The notes under the pieces were generated by a model that saw only the letters and a program-made list of their open reading frames with translations, ran no database searches and was not told the origin of the DNA. A DNA stretch of 64,000 nt from Anaeramoeba flamelloides (taxonomy: Eukaryota > Metamonada > Anaeramoebidae). Positions 13,154 through 25,290 of this stretch are shown here, in pieces. The position numbers and the translations under genes are program-made. Location: contig JANTQA010000060.1 of NCBI GenBank assembly GCA_027625915.1, positions 930,001 through 994,000 of the forward strand, in the 5' to 3' direction. Position 1 is the first letter of the stretch. Each line of letters opens with the position of its first letter.

Positions 13154-16100
13154 TTAAATTATTCCCATTTTTTGCAAAAGATCAAAAAATTGTTCATAAG
13201 TAACCTCATCATCCATCCCATTTGTAGCCACATCTATAAATATTAAAAAATAGATAATTATAATTTAGAATTTAACAATTTAACAATTAGAATATTAAGT
13301 TTATAAATTATTTTAAAATATTTTTGTAAAATGATGAAAAAGATCTTTGATTATAAAGCAATAGTTTTATTTCTCCTATTAACTTGAACTTCATTAAATA
13401 CCATAAAAGAATTAATATAAATACACTTGAACAGAAAAAATGTTTTAACATCCAAAATAAAATAAAACAAAATACCTTTAATAAAAATTTGATGGAAATT
13501 AATTTTGAACAATAGTCATACGAATATAAACAATATATATACTATAACCAAATTTGTAAATGTAGATCAAAATCATTAAAAAAATTTTTTAATTCCAATC
13601 CCAAGAAAAGTTTAAAATAATATATTGAATTTAATCCAATCTTGGATAAGATACAAGATAAATTTATTTTCTTGAAACTTTGCCTTTTTATTTGAGAATT
13701 TTTTTGAAAATATTTGTTAAATTTTTGATTTATCAAAAAAAGGAATTTATTTTTCACATTGGGTTTATTAAAATGAAGAATGAAATAAACAGTTAATTTT
13801 TTATTCTTTCCCCCCTTCACTTCGGCTGATTTTTTTTTTTTATTGGAAAGAATAATTACAAAGGAAAAAGATCAAGTGGTTACTTCCTAATACTGAAATA
13901 CCAAAACACAAAAGTATAGGTAACTTGAAAATAAAAACTAAAAAAAAAAGTTAAATAATACCAACCGAAAACTAAGGCAAATTAGATCAAAAAAAAAAAA
14001 GAAATGAAAACAATTAAACAACAACCTTCCAAATGAACAACCATGATCAATTATCAAATTAAATTAAATTAATCAAAAGTATTATGGTTGTTATTTTGGG
14101 TGTTTTTATAAAGATAACATTGTTTATTTGTTTTTTCAATTTTTTGCAGATTGTTACTATTAACCCTTTTTAATTTCTTTTTTGTTTTTGGCTTTTTTTA
14201 AATTTTTCTATTTTTTGTTTTTGCTTTTTTCTTTTTTAATCGTAAATTTTGTTTTTCTTTTTTAAACCATAGAGATAATTTGGGCATGTCCCTTTCCTTG
14301 AATAATCGTGGAAGCTATGATTTTACGCTTACATTTCTCAAAAAGAAAATTGAGTAAAAAGTACACCTAGAGTGTAATTTTACACTTCATCAACATCAAT
14401 AATAATAAAGTTAATTATTTTTTTAAAAAAAAAATTCAAATAAAATAAGATGAAGAATAACCGGTTTTAATTTCTTGTCAATATTTCATATTTTATTGAT
14501 ATTTTTTAATTTTCTGAGAATTTTTTTCCGATTTAATTTGACTCTACACAAGAGTAAATATGAATGTTGTAAAAAATAGAGTTTTTACAACATTCCTTAT
14601 TTACACTTGTGTAGTAATTAAAAAACAACAAATCTCTAAAAAAAATTGAAAGTTTAAGCTGTATCCTAAAAAGTATTTTGGTATTAATTTTTTGAAAATT
14701 TGTTTTCCGTAAGAAAATTTGGTAGTATAATTTTTGATGATAAGTAAAAAGGAAATTTGAAAAAAATATTTTATTTGGGTGTAACAAAAACACCAAAAAT
14801 CGTATTGTTATTTGGGCTTCAGCAAATTTGATTATTTATTACATGATTATTTGAAAATTATCTTTTGAGATATCAGTTCTTTCAAAAAATGTTTTGTTTT
14901 GATATTTTTTATGAAAAAGAAAATTTCAAAAAAAAAAGTAAAAACAATTCAAAAAAGAAAATAAAGAGAATTTGTTGATTTTGTTAATTTTAAAAGCGAC
15001 GAAAATCGTCCCATCAAGTTTAAAAAATGTTTTTTGAAAATATTAGAGTCAAAAAAGTCATAAACCCAGCCAGACAATTTTTATTGTTTAATATGTTTTA
15101 TCATGATATATTTTAAATGTTTTATAAAGAAAAATAACATTAACAGGATTAATTAATTTAAGGATTATTAATTTTTAATTAAAAAAATTACTAAATTTGT
15201 GAAAAATTGTCAAATAATTTTTTGTTTTTTCATTTTATTTTACTCTTCAAAAAAATCCAAAATTACAAGAGTTTTTAATTGGACATAAATTAAAACAACT
15301 CCAAGGATAACATATTTTTTTTATGAACCAAGTTATCTTGTTCTTTACACCTTGTAGAGTTTTATATAGTTATAATTGAAACAATACTGAAGTAAACCCC
15401 AATTTAAATACTTATTCTTATTGCTTATTCTAAAACAAAAAAAAAATTACAATCCCTTTCTTAGAAATTCCCAAACTTAGTCATAGTATATATATTATAC
15501 GTTTGATTGTATTTTTATTAATTTTTTCAGGAAAGAAGTACACTTTTATATTTTTTAAAATTGTAATTGTTAGAACATTGCTGAGAAAAATTTTTTTGAA
15601 TGCAACTAAGCTATTTCCAAAAAAGTATGGCAAATTTATTTTAAAATATCTTTATTAAAATTAATTCTCATTAAAACTATTTAAATATACAAAATCATTA
15701 ACAACCATTTATTGTTTCTTGGTAATAATTCAATTTGTTTGTTAGTATGTTTTTAAATAAAAGATATTAAAAGTTCTGATCTCGATTTTGTCTGATATTT
15801 TTATAGGGGCGAAAATTGGTGTTTATTATTTTCGTTGAGAATTAAAAAACCATTTTTTGAATTTATGTTGGAAGCAATTTTAACACAAAAAATGTTCATT
15901 TGAGTATAGTGATCGAATACACCTGAGTAATATTGAAATCTGTGGAGAATACATTGCTACTAAACTTGAACCAAATTAACTATAATTGATTTCATCTTGA
16001 AATAATCAAAGTTAATAAAAATTGAGTCAAAAAACAAAAAAAAAGGAAAAATAAAAAAAAGTGGTAAATGGTAAAAATTATTAGCATATGGAAATTGATG

Positions 16101-17061
16101 TGAGTCTTGAAACACTTTTAGCAACCAGTTCGTTTTTCAAAAGGATTGAAATTTATTGGAAGCGATCGAATTAAAAAAAAAAAAGTATTAGAAACAAAAG
16201 TTAATTGCAATTGTTAATTTGTCAAAATGTTCTTTTGATTAAGGATCCTCAAATCATTTTTTCAGTTTCCCTTAATTTCTCGATTATAACTTTTGTTTCA
16301 GTGACTTGTGTGATTTTTGATCTTAAGTTTACTTAATAATCTCATTTCTGTGTGCTGTCAATAAAAAATAAAAAAAAAAACTGTAAATATCAAGAAAACA
16401 AAATTTCGATTGTTATCAATAAAACAGTTTGAAGAAAAAGAAGAAAAAGAAGAAAAAAAGAAAAAAAGAAGAAAATGAAAAGAAAAGAAAAGAAAAGAAA
16501 AACAAACAAATCATATGTTGTGCTTCTTCATCTTTAATTTGGATATCGCTTTGCTCTGCAACTTTTTTTAAATCGTTAAATGTGATTTTTTCGGTTTGGT
16601 TTAAATCAAACAATTTGAAGATTTTTTCACCTTCTTCATTAATATCAATTTTTGTAATGGTCTTATTGATCGCACTTAAAAAGGTTTTGTGAGAAACATT
16701 TTCTAGATCTTCTGAAATCGAGCTTATCAAAGAAATGATTTCTTCATAGCTCACTCTAAGAAATTATTGATTGTAAACAAAAATTAGAAAGAAAAAAAAA
16801 AAAAATAAAGATTAAAAAGAAAATGAGGTTCATTATTAGTGTCCATTGTTCACATTAAAAAAACAATGGTAGTTATCTTTTTTACTTAAAACCAAGAACT
16901 AGCATTGCAATCTTGAATTGTTTTATTGAAATAAATCCTTGGTTGTTTCGATCAAATTTTTTGAACGTATTTTCGGCTTCTTCAAGACGAAACTTTGTAA
17001 ACTTTGGATCAAATTCAATCTCAAATTCTTCAGTAACAATGGAATCTTTTTTTTCTGTCAT
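13154..17061 (-). CDS. Divergent centrin-like EF-hand protein
   Basis: Three exons: 17061-16886, 16755-16508 and 13233-13154, 504 nt and 167 residues, the usual centrin length. Intron 1 is 130 nt, intron 2 is 3274 nt. EF1 has a near-canonical loop (DRNNQGFISIKQ) followed by FKIAMLVLGFK, the centrin AMRALGFE position, which spans the first splice. EF2 is degenerate. EF3 has the loop DLNQTEKITFND. EF4 begins with DEEAQHMI at the end of exon 2 and continues in the distant 80-nt exon as VATNGMDDEVTYEQ, then FFDLLQKMGII and stop; the spacing after MI equals that of centrin EF4. EF4 lacks loop residues 1, 3 and 12, so calcium binding is likely confined to EF1 and perhaps EF3. Centrins act in basal bodies, MTOCs and contractile fibres. 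The donor of intron 2 (GTTTGT) is weak by local standards. Intron 2 carries a 65-bp fold-back and an R3 repeat. Confidence 0.85.
14547..14611. mobile_element. Tiny TA-flanked fold-back element
   Basis: A near-perfect hairpin with arms of about 29 bp: CACAAGAGTAAATATGAATG on the left pairs with CATTCCTTATTTACACTTGTG on the right around a short TAGAG centre. TA dinucleotides lie immediately outside both ends, as expected for a Tc1/mariner-type MITE. It lies in the long second intron of the centrin gene. Confidence 0.65.
15596..15870. repeat. Dispersed repeat R3, copy 1
   Basis: Aligns with 47378-47660. Shared landmarks are GGCAAATTTATTTTAA, GATTAAAATTAAT-like sequence, AACAACCATTTATTG against AACAATCGCTTATTG, TTGTTTGT, AAATAAAAGATATTAAA and TCTGATATTTTT. 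The left end (AAGCTATTTCC...GGCAAATT) resembles the terminal repeat of the MITE at 61008-61230, so R3 is probably a mariner-like MITE missing a clear right end. It sits in the centrin intron. Confidence 0.6.
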
Positions 17062-17410
17062 AAGAAAGGTATCTTTAAAATCAAATCGCTGTATTTTTTA
17101 ATATAAAAAAAGAGGAAAAAATGAAATTCATTTTGTTTTTTTGAAAAAATCAAATTCCTTCAAAATTGAAATCTAAAAACAGTCTTTGAAAATCGAGAAA
17201 AAAATATATTTCCTGTTTTGGGATTATATTTAAATAACCCAAAAAAAAATTCAAAGAGAAACCTTTTACTGGTATTTGAATATAATAAGGCGACAAAATT
17301 TTCACTTCATTTTCCTATTTTTATTTTTTTAATTCTTCATAAAGAAATTTGCAGAGAAATAGATTGTAATTTGTGATCTCTGTTTATTGTTTGATAAGAT
17401 AATTAAAGTA

Positions 17411-17809
17411 CAGCTGTTCCAAGGCTACTGTAAATTTTTATATGAATCAAATTTTGATGCTGATATAGATTTTTCAAAAGTTGGATATGAGGATAAGAAA
17501 GCTCATATTGAAAAAAAATTTTCACAAATCAACTTATTTCAAAGATTTTCTTAAGATAAGATCAAAAATATTTTCGGTATTTCAAGAGAAACTTTTAAGT
17601 GGCATCTCAACAGATTTTCCTGGTTTGAAGCAATTTAGGGATCTGGAAATTAATTTTTCTTGTATCAGAAAAAATTCTTGAAATGAGCTCATTTAGGAAA
17701 TTTTTTTTTCAATATAAGCTTTATTATTCTCATATCCAACTTTTGAAAAATCTATATCAGCATCAAAATTTGATTCATATAAAAATTCACGGTAGCCTTG
17801 GAAAGACTG
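17411..17809. mobile_element. Fold-back element with ~115-bp inverted arms
   Basis: The arms from 17411 rightwards and from 17809 leftwards are inverted copies with only a few mismatches over about 115 bp. They start CAGCTGTTCCAAGGCTAC and, reversed, CAGTCTTTCCAAGGCTAC. TA flanks both ends (17409-17410 and 17810-17811), matching a 2-bp TA target duplication. The 399-bp element has a short open frame in its centre that matches nothing I know. High arm identity suggests it is the youngest fold-back in the window. Confidence 0.85.
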
Positions 17810-18579
17810 TACCTTCTATGAAAAACAAAAATCCTAAGTAAATGAAAGATTATGGTGAATTGTAAAACAAATTCGAGATGAAAATAAATCTCATTTAAAT
17901 TTTCAAAAATTCATTTTTTTAAGGGTTATTGTTAATCACAAAGAAGTCTAAGATTAAAGTAAGTTGTAATTACAGTATTAGTGAACAATGATTTATATAT
18001 TTCTAAATAATCTTTTAGACACAGACAAATGACACAAATACATAAGTCACAAAAATATAATCAGTGTTTTAAATTATACAAGTACTTTTTTTTTCTTCTA
18101 GTTCCAATACAATATTCAAGCTTACACATATTGCCAATTTAAATTTGAAGGCAAACTCCTTGAATTTTTTCAAAAAATTTTAAATTGTGAATTGAATTAA
18201 TTCAAATTTTTTTATATTTTGATATAATTTGTTAAAAAATTGTTGAATATTTCATTTAGTCAAAATTTTTTAATAAATTTCATGCTTTATTGAAAGGATC
18301 TTAAAATTATCATTATTTTTTGAGAATAATTTTAAATTTGATTTTTTTTTTTCGAATTGATTTTTTTGTGGTTGAACTTTCAGAAACTAATATCATATTT
18401 ACGTATTTTTTATCGATAGTTGCTTTGATCATTTTTGGTTTCGACTTTTCTTGAAAAAAAAAGAAATAAATCTTTAATTATACATCTCCAATTTCATAAC
18501 ACTGATAAAAGGTTATTTTAACGACATTATTAATAAAATTTGATCATACGAATTAAAAATGAACGTTGTATATTAAAAA

Positions 18580-19530
18580 CCCAAAATTTTTAAAAAAAAC
18601 TTCAAAAAAGTAAAAGTAAACTTTAAAAAAATCAAAATGATTTTTAAACAACAAAATTTAGCTAATGGAGTAAAATTACAAATGTTTAAATCAATACGCA
18701 TGAGTCTACTATTTTATGGCCTAGTTATATTTATCTAAATCAAAAAGATTTCAACGCGATAGATGTTTGAATAAATAAAAAAGTCACAAAATTTTTAAAA
18801 ATAAATCCACACTCTCCAAGAATAATTTATAAAACTGAAGCAAAAATAGATCAAGTAAGAATTTAAATCTACAAAAGAAGATTTAAACTTAATAATAAAT
18901 TAGAAATTCTTGGTTTCAAACATATATCAAAAAAGTTAAAATTCATTAAAAAAGAGGACCAAAATATCAATTGGAAAACAGAAAATTTAAAATTACTAAA
19001 TATGAACCTTAATCAATTTAGAGTAAACTTAATAATAAACTGTTCTGGATGGAAAGGTCAAGAATATTTAAAAATTATTAGGTATAATAATAATATCAAC
19101 AAACAACAAAAATACTTAATATGGAAGTACTCTACTTCTATCTTAAAACTAAGAAATTTCACAAATTATCTAAATAGATATTCTTATGTTTATGATAAGA
19201 ATAAAATAAAAAACAAAATCATGCAACCTATGCAAAAAACATTTAAACCTAGAAATAATTGAAGATATCGATCATTTTTTATGGGACTGCCCATCCTATG
19301 AAAAAAATCGAACAACTTGGATTAAAAAACTAATTCAAATCAACAAAAATAATAAGAATAATATCTTTGATTTATTCGAAACAAAGATTCATTATTTATC
19401 TTGTTATTAGTTAATGAAAAAGATAATTATGATTCTTTATTAAAATTTTGAAACAAAAATTTAGAAATTAGGGCTGTAAGAGGAAATTAATTTACTCCCT
19501 TCAAAAATAAAATAAAAAAAAAAAATAAAA
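18580..19530 (+). mobile_element. Decayed LINE (non-LTR retrotransposon), 3' end of ORF and tail
   Basis: Translates in pieces to the post-RT C-terminal region typical of LINEs: an LFYG motif near 18705, VTKFLK, SPRIIYKT and YKRRF, then a Cys/His motif at about 19220-19310 reading CNLCKKH, DIDHFLWDCPSYEKNR (the CxxC..H..C zinc motif at LINE ORF ends). It finishes with a tail resembling GAGGAAATTAATTTACTCCC plus A-rich sequence, shared with the copy at 58184-58590. Several stops and frame changes interrupt it, and the RT catalytic core is absent (5' truncation). It lies between the centrin and armadillo genes. Confidence 0.8.
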
Positions 19531-19885
19531 ACCTAAAATTTCAGAATACAATCATCTTTTCAGACAAATTATACGGAAAAATAATCAAACTTAAGATTAT
19601 GTACTTGAAAATATCTTTCTTAAAAGTACCAAGAAATACAAATAAGTCCTGTTATATGAATATTTTTACAAAAAATATTGAAAAAATCATCATTAAAAAG
19701 GAAATTTTGTTATAAAAATGTTATATAGATGTTATAAAAAATTTTTTTTATAAGGGAAATGCTCTTTGATTATTTTTCTCATAATTAAAAATTTGAAAAA
19801 AAGGAAAATATACTCTCCTTAAAACATATGAAAAAATATATAATGGTATTAAAAAAAATGAATAACAAAAACAAGAGTTAATATA

Positions 19886-20080
19886 CAGCCGGTTCAACTT
19901 TTAAGATAAAAACATTCATCAGAATTTAAGTCACAAAAAAATCTCAAATTAAGGCACAAAATTTAAATTCTAGTAAAATAAATTGTAATAAAAAATTCCA
20001 AAAAAATATACTTCGATTTGAAAATTTTTTTGTACCTTAAATTTAGTTGAAAGTTTGTATACTAAAAGTGATACTGAATG
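19886..20080. mobile_element. TA-flanked fold-back MITE (family F), copy 1
   Basis: 195 bp flanked by TA on both sides (19884-19885, 20081-20082). Outer arms CAGCCGGTTCAACTTTTAAG and, reversed, CATTCAGTATCACTTTTAG. Internal arms carry TCTCAAATTAAGGCACA-like and TACCTTAAATTTAGTTGAAAG sequence. Same family as 44479-44680 but older, with mismatched arms. Confidence 0.75.
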
Positions 20081-20417
20081 TAACACGAAACATTATCTTA
20101 AAAAAAAAAAAAGGAGCATCAAAAAATGGAGGAATACCTTTTGATATTTTTTATAATATTTTTTCTTTTAGCTGTCTAATATAATAACTAAATATAAAGA
20201 AATTTATTTCCAAAGATGTTTTTTTTGTTTTTATCTTAGACATTTTGTAAAATCCATATCAATCAGGATCTTTTGTTTTATTTTAATAATATTTTTAATA
20301 AAATAGTTAAATATAGGTTACTAATACTTAAATCACTTGTTGTATCCAAATATTTTAAAAATGTAATTAATTTCAACTTTTTTTCAACTATGAGAATTAA
20401 TTTCTGTTTGTTTAATA

Positions 20418-20581
20418 CGGGTATTTGAAATATAAATGGTAAAAAAATATCTCTTCATTTTCAATATTTTTCTTTCTAAATCGTGTTCTCAAAGAGATAT
20501 GTTGTAATTGTTCTTAGTCTGAAAAAGAAAAATATTGAAAATGAAGAGCTATTTTTTTACCCTTTATATTTCAATTCCCAG
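20418..20581. mobile_element. TA-flanked fold-back MITE (family G)
   Basis: 164 bp with ~55-bp inverted arms: the left arm includes GGTAAAAAAATATCTCTTC followed by ATTTTCAATATTTTTCTTT, mirrored on the right (arms GGTATTTGAAATATAAA and GGAATTGAAATATAAA). TA duplications at 20416-20417 and 20582-20583. No second copy of this family seen in the window. Confidence 0.75.
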
Positions 20582-20966
20582 TATTATATTAAAAAAATTT
20601 TTCATTTTGACTTTCGATGCGTTTACTAATAAAGTGGTTGTATTAGATAAAAATTGGTACCATTCTTTATTTCTGATTCTTTTTTATTCTCTATACTGAT
20701 TGAACTATCAGCCCTAAATAAAAGGAATGTTAAAGAATGCTAAAGGAACTTGAAATTCTTTCTGTGATAAATTTTAAATACCAATTGCTATAAAATCTGA
20801 GATAGAAGTTAAAAATCACTTCAAATATCTTAACCCCAAAATTACAATTGATGTTAAAGTTCAATAGTTTCCAAAAAGATGATAAAAACTTATTTCTCGA
20901 AAATATTCAAAACCTCATTTTTTACTAAATTTCTATTCTCCAAACAATTTATAATCTTTTTATGAA

Positions 20967-23900
20967 ATGAACAAAAAAACAGATCTTACAACAATCATGA
21001 AATCAATTTTTAATTCAGAACAATTAGACAAATTAAAGCTAGTTGGAATTGGAAGTGCCAGTTTAGGTATCAGCTTTCTAATGTACAAACAATTAAAGTC
21101 GATCAATTTTGGAAATGAGGGGAAAGATCTTGTAGAATGCCTGTCTCTCGAGAACCACAACAAAAAGTTGCTGACAAACACTTACTATAAGGTTTATAAA
21201 ACGCTTACCGATCTTTCAAACCCCCTCCAGGAAAATGTTAAAACGCGGCTGTTTCTACAGAATATTCAAAAACTGGATTTTGATCCAATAAACCCGAAAA
21301 TCCTCACTGTTTTAACTTCTAACGGTATTGTTTATCCTTCTTCTTCTGATAAATTTTTACAAACGTTTGTTTGCTTTTTTTGATTTTTCTTTTTTGGTTA
21401 GCAAAGAGAGTAAATCCAAGAAATATTTTTTACAACCACTCTCTTTTTTTCATTCCCAACAGAGTAAATTGCAAATACGTGAAATAAAGCAAACCAGCTT
21501 TAGTGGTGTTGAATTTGAAATAATCGTTTGATAACAAAACAAGAAGAAAGGGAAAAATATAGAAGTGTGAATACTGCATGTTAAGGGCCTCTAACCAGTT
21601 ACTCAAATATAACCCTTTTCTTTTTTATACTATTTATTTATAAGAGAGAAACACCCATAAACCCGTACTTTGGTAATATTTAAACGAACTTGTGGGTCTA
21701 GATCCTGGATTATTGCAAAATGATAACAAATAGTATTTGGTTTTGTTTCAATTAATTTCCTTCATTATTGCTTCATACAAGAAAGGTGTATTTTTGAAAA
21801 ATTTTCTTTTCTTTTGATTTTTCAATGAGTAACACCACGAGCTATACTGGATATGTTAATGGATTACAGCCACCTAAATTTGTCTATAATTGAAAGATTT
21901 TGTTATTTATGGTAAATAATATTACCGGTACATGGTTCAAATATGCCTCTAAAAATCTAATATACAATATTATTGAACAATAAATTATTCGATTTTTCAC
22001 AAACGATCATAATTAAAAATTGTCATTTTGAAAATTTATTTTACCATCACAATCATCAAAAAATTTTCTCAAAAAAAAATTAAACATTTGCAAATTTTTC
22101 ACTTTATAATAACTTCAATTATAATAAAAACTATTGGGTTAATAAGAGATCTTTTATCAAAAAATATTTTTAAAGATATTTTCCCATTCAAGTTGAAAAA
22201 TCCTATTTTTCCAGTTTTTTTAAGATTTTTTTTAAATTTAATAATAAAAAATTTGAAAAAATTTGTCTTCTAGCTAATTCGTCATTTTATTATATTTGAA
22301 AAATAAATTTAAATCTGATAATTATCTTTCAACCTGGGAATCAATTTTTTGACTATGATTGAATTTCTTGTTCTTTTAAATTGAAAAAAAATATTTTTTT
22401 TTTAATTTTCCGTAAGGTTTTTTTTAATTTAAAAGAATTGAGAAAAATAAAGGATTTTACTCAATTCTTTTGAATCTTGTAAAACCCAGGACACTTCCGT
22501 TAGTTTTTTTTTTAATTTTTGAAATAAACAAAAATTTAAATAAATTTTTGGTTTATTTCAAAAAGTAACAAAAAACCGCCGTTAGGTTTTCCAGAATTTA
22601 AAAGAATAAAGCAAAATCTTTGTTTTTTCCCTATTCTTTTAAATTCTGGAAAACCTAGGCACTCTACGGCACTCTACGGCACTTGGTGGACACTTCCGTT
22701 AGGTTTTCCAGAAATTAAAAGAATTTAGTAAAATTATTGATTTTTCTCCATTCTTTTGAATTATGAAAAAGTGCCGTTACCTTTTCTTGAGTTTTCTGTT
22801 GATTTGGAAAATTTAAAAGAATAGAGCAAAATATAATAACTTTTTGGGTTTATTTCAAAAAGTAAAAAAAAACATGGGCACTTTCGACAGGCTTCCCAGA
22901 ATTCAAAAGAATAGAATAAAACCTAGGCACCCTACGTCACTCTACGGCACTTGGATGACACTTCCGTTAGGTTTTCCAGAAATTCAAAAGAATTGAGCAA
23001 AATCATAGGTTTTATTCGATTCTTTTAAATCCTGGAAAACCTATAACAAGGAATATTTATCATCAACTATTTTTTTCACCTATTTGAGTTTTTTTTTTTT
23101 AGATGAATAGAGTGTTTTCAAAACTATTAGTTATTATCTATTCAAGTAAAAATCCTAAAGTTGAATTAAACTAAAATTCATTGTCACATCCATTTAAAAA
23201 TTTTAACCTCCAAAATAGACCTTTTTTTCTAGACTAGAGACTTTTAAAAATATGAGTTCTGTTTACAACACTAAACACAACCTTTTCCATTTTTTTTTCC
23301 GAATTTTAATTTTTTTACACATCATTTCTAATGTTAAAAAACAAACAAACAAACAAAAAAAAAAAAAAACTAATATTAAACAGCTGTATACGCATCAAAA
23401 TTTATTGAAAGAAATGGAATTGAAACAATTTTTACAATACTTAAAAACAACAATCCCAAAAAAAAGCAAACATTTAACAAATCATTATTAAGTAATAACT
23501 TGGAATTACTTTTACAAATTCTTGAAAAAAGACCCTTAGAATGCATAAAAAAAATTGAGCTAGTAAATGGAATTGAAGAGCTTTCAGAATATTTGATATC
23601 AAAAACAACACCAATCAAAATGCATATTCTAATTTTAAAATGTCTTACCTGGTGCTGTGAATATTCTAAAAATGTTATACAAATCTTAAAGAAGCAACCA
23701 ATATTTGAAAAAATAAGACAGTTTTTAGACTCAAAAAATATGATTATCGTTGAGTATTGTTTAAGTTTAATCTCAGATTTTGAGAATTGTATTGATTTAT
23801 ATCCAACATTTGAAGAATTAGGAATCATTGAAAAAATTATTGAAATACTAACACATGAGGAAAGGAAAAAAGAAAATCAAAATTTAAATGAAAATGAAAA

Positions 23901-25290
23901 TAAAAGAGAAATAGAAAACGAAAATGAAAATAAAAAAGATAATAAAACATTAACCGAAGATATAAACGAAAAAGAAAAAGAAAATAAAACATTAAACGAA
24001 GAGATAAAAGATAAAGAAAAAGAAAATAAAACATTAAACAAAAATTATAATAAAGAAAAAATTTTATGTAATTCTTGTTTAGCAATTTGTTCGATTATGG
24101 TTGATCCTGGCTATTGTAATTATATTTTATTAAATTATGATATTTTGCCAACAATTAAAAATAAATTTATTTCATCAAACAATGATAATTTAATTTATTG
24201 TGGCTTAAAAATTATTGAAAAAATATCTACAGGTTCAATTAGCAATAAAATTTTAATCAGAGAATCAAATTTTTTCCCATTATTTGCAAAATTATTAAGT
24301 AATAAAAATAGCAAAAGTAAAGATATAACAGTCCAATTAATTACAACTGTTAAGGAACTTACGACGCAATCTTCTAAAACAGATAATATAAAACATTTAT
24401 TCCAAGATGGTGTTTTATCCCAATTAGTTGGTTTAATTGGAGAAACAAAGGACGTGCAAGATTTTAATAATTTATTAACAATTGTTGGGAATTCTTCTTG
24501 TACTTATGAAAATTTTAGAGTTGAAATGTTAAAATTAAATATATTGCCCTTTTTAATTGACTTAATGAAAAAGACCAAAAACCAAAATATAATTAGAAAT
24601 CTTTGTATCACTATGGCAAATTTATGTCAATCGGGTAATTTTTTTCTTTCTTTCTTTCTTTTTTTTTTTTTTTTTACAAATAGCATATATTTCAAATGAG
24701 TTTTTTAAAAATATGAAGAATAATACTTTTATTTAAAAAACAATAAGTCAAAGCTATTTGAAATAACCACTATTCAATTATAATTTTTTTTTTTTCTTTT
24801 TCTTTCTTTTACTATTTTTTTTATTTTTAGTCGAATTACATAAAGCATTATTTTTGGTTGGGGGTATTCAAGAAATGGTAAAGCATTTAAATACACGTGA
24901 TCATCAAACGCTTAATGCAATTTTAGTTGCACTGAATAATATATGCATTTATGGATCAGCAAATAAAAATGAGGTATTTTTCTTTTACTTTTTCTTTTTC
25001 TTTTCTTTGTTTTTTTTTTAAAAAGATAATTCTAAAATTTCAATTAATTTTATTTTTTTAAAAAAATATATTATTATACATAAACACACATATATTTAAA
25101 TAATATCTATTGTTTTTTTTTTTTTTTTTTCTATCATTAAATAAAATAGTGGTACCAAATCCAAAATTATTTATTTTCATTAAATATGATATCCGATTTA
25201 AAAAGAATAGGTAGATCATCTGATAAACGTATTCAAGTTCTTGTAATGAATGTTTTAAGAATTCTTTTACCAGAAAATAATGATTATTAA
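20967..25290 (+). CDS. Armadillo-repeat protein with N-terminal membrane segment
   Basis: Four exons: 20967-21324, 23384-24634, 24831-24973 and 25150-25290, 1893 nt, 630 residues. Intron 1 is 2059 nt; the others are 196 and 176 nt. The first join (AAC G | CT GTA) gives ILTVLTSNAVYASKFIERNG followed by IETIFTIL, a clean armadillo helix pair, which is why I link the small 5' exon to the main body. Residues ~26-40 (VGIGSASLGISFLMY) form one short hydrophobic helix, so the protein may be membrane-anchored with the ARM array outside. ARM-like helices run to the end (for example RNLCITMANLCQSVELHKA across the second splice and TLNAILVALNNICIYGS). A charged insert of about 75 residues in the middle repeats KENKTLN. 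No partner can be named. The mid-size ARM array recalls ARMC10 or SmgGDS-type proteins, but orthology is not established. The first exon is the least certain part. Confidence 0.75.
21890..23275 (+). repeat. Palindrome-array repeat R1, large copy in the armadillo gene intron
   Basis: The shared part (about 22010-23275) aligns end to end with 28190-29440. It contains successive hairpins: GGTTTTCCAGAATTTAAAAG pairs with its inverse ending TTTAAATTCTGGAAAACC, and TTTGAAATAAACAAAAATTT pairs with AAATTTTTGGTTTATTTC. Spacers resemble TAGGCACTCTACGGCACT and GGACACTTCCGTTAG. The end is marked by GACTTTTAAAAATATGAGTTC. The part before 22010 resembles the inverted arms of the element at 58639-59400. No coding potential. 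It sits inside the 2.06-kb intron 1. Confidence 0.75.

Noticed and set aside
21328-21531. A separate second exon or gene ending in REIKQTSFSGVEFEIIV
   Set aside because: Needs a 37-nt intron or another start. The GTATTG donor at 21325 joined to 23384 gives a continuous armadillo helix pair, so this frame falls in the intron.
22028-22273. 81-residue open frame (+)
   Set aside because: Lies in repeat R1; the matching segment of the other copy (28190-28440) does not keep the frame.
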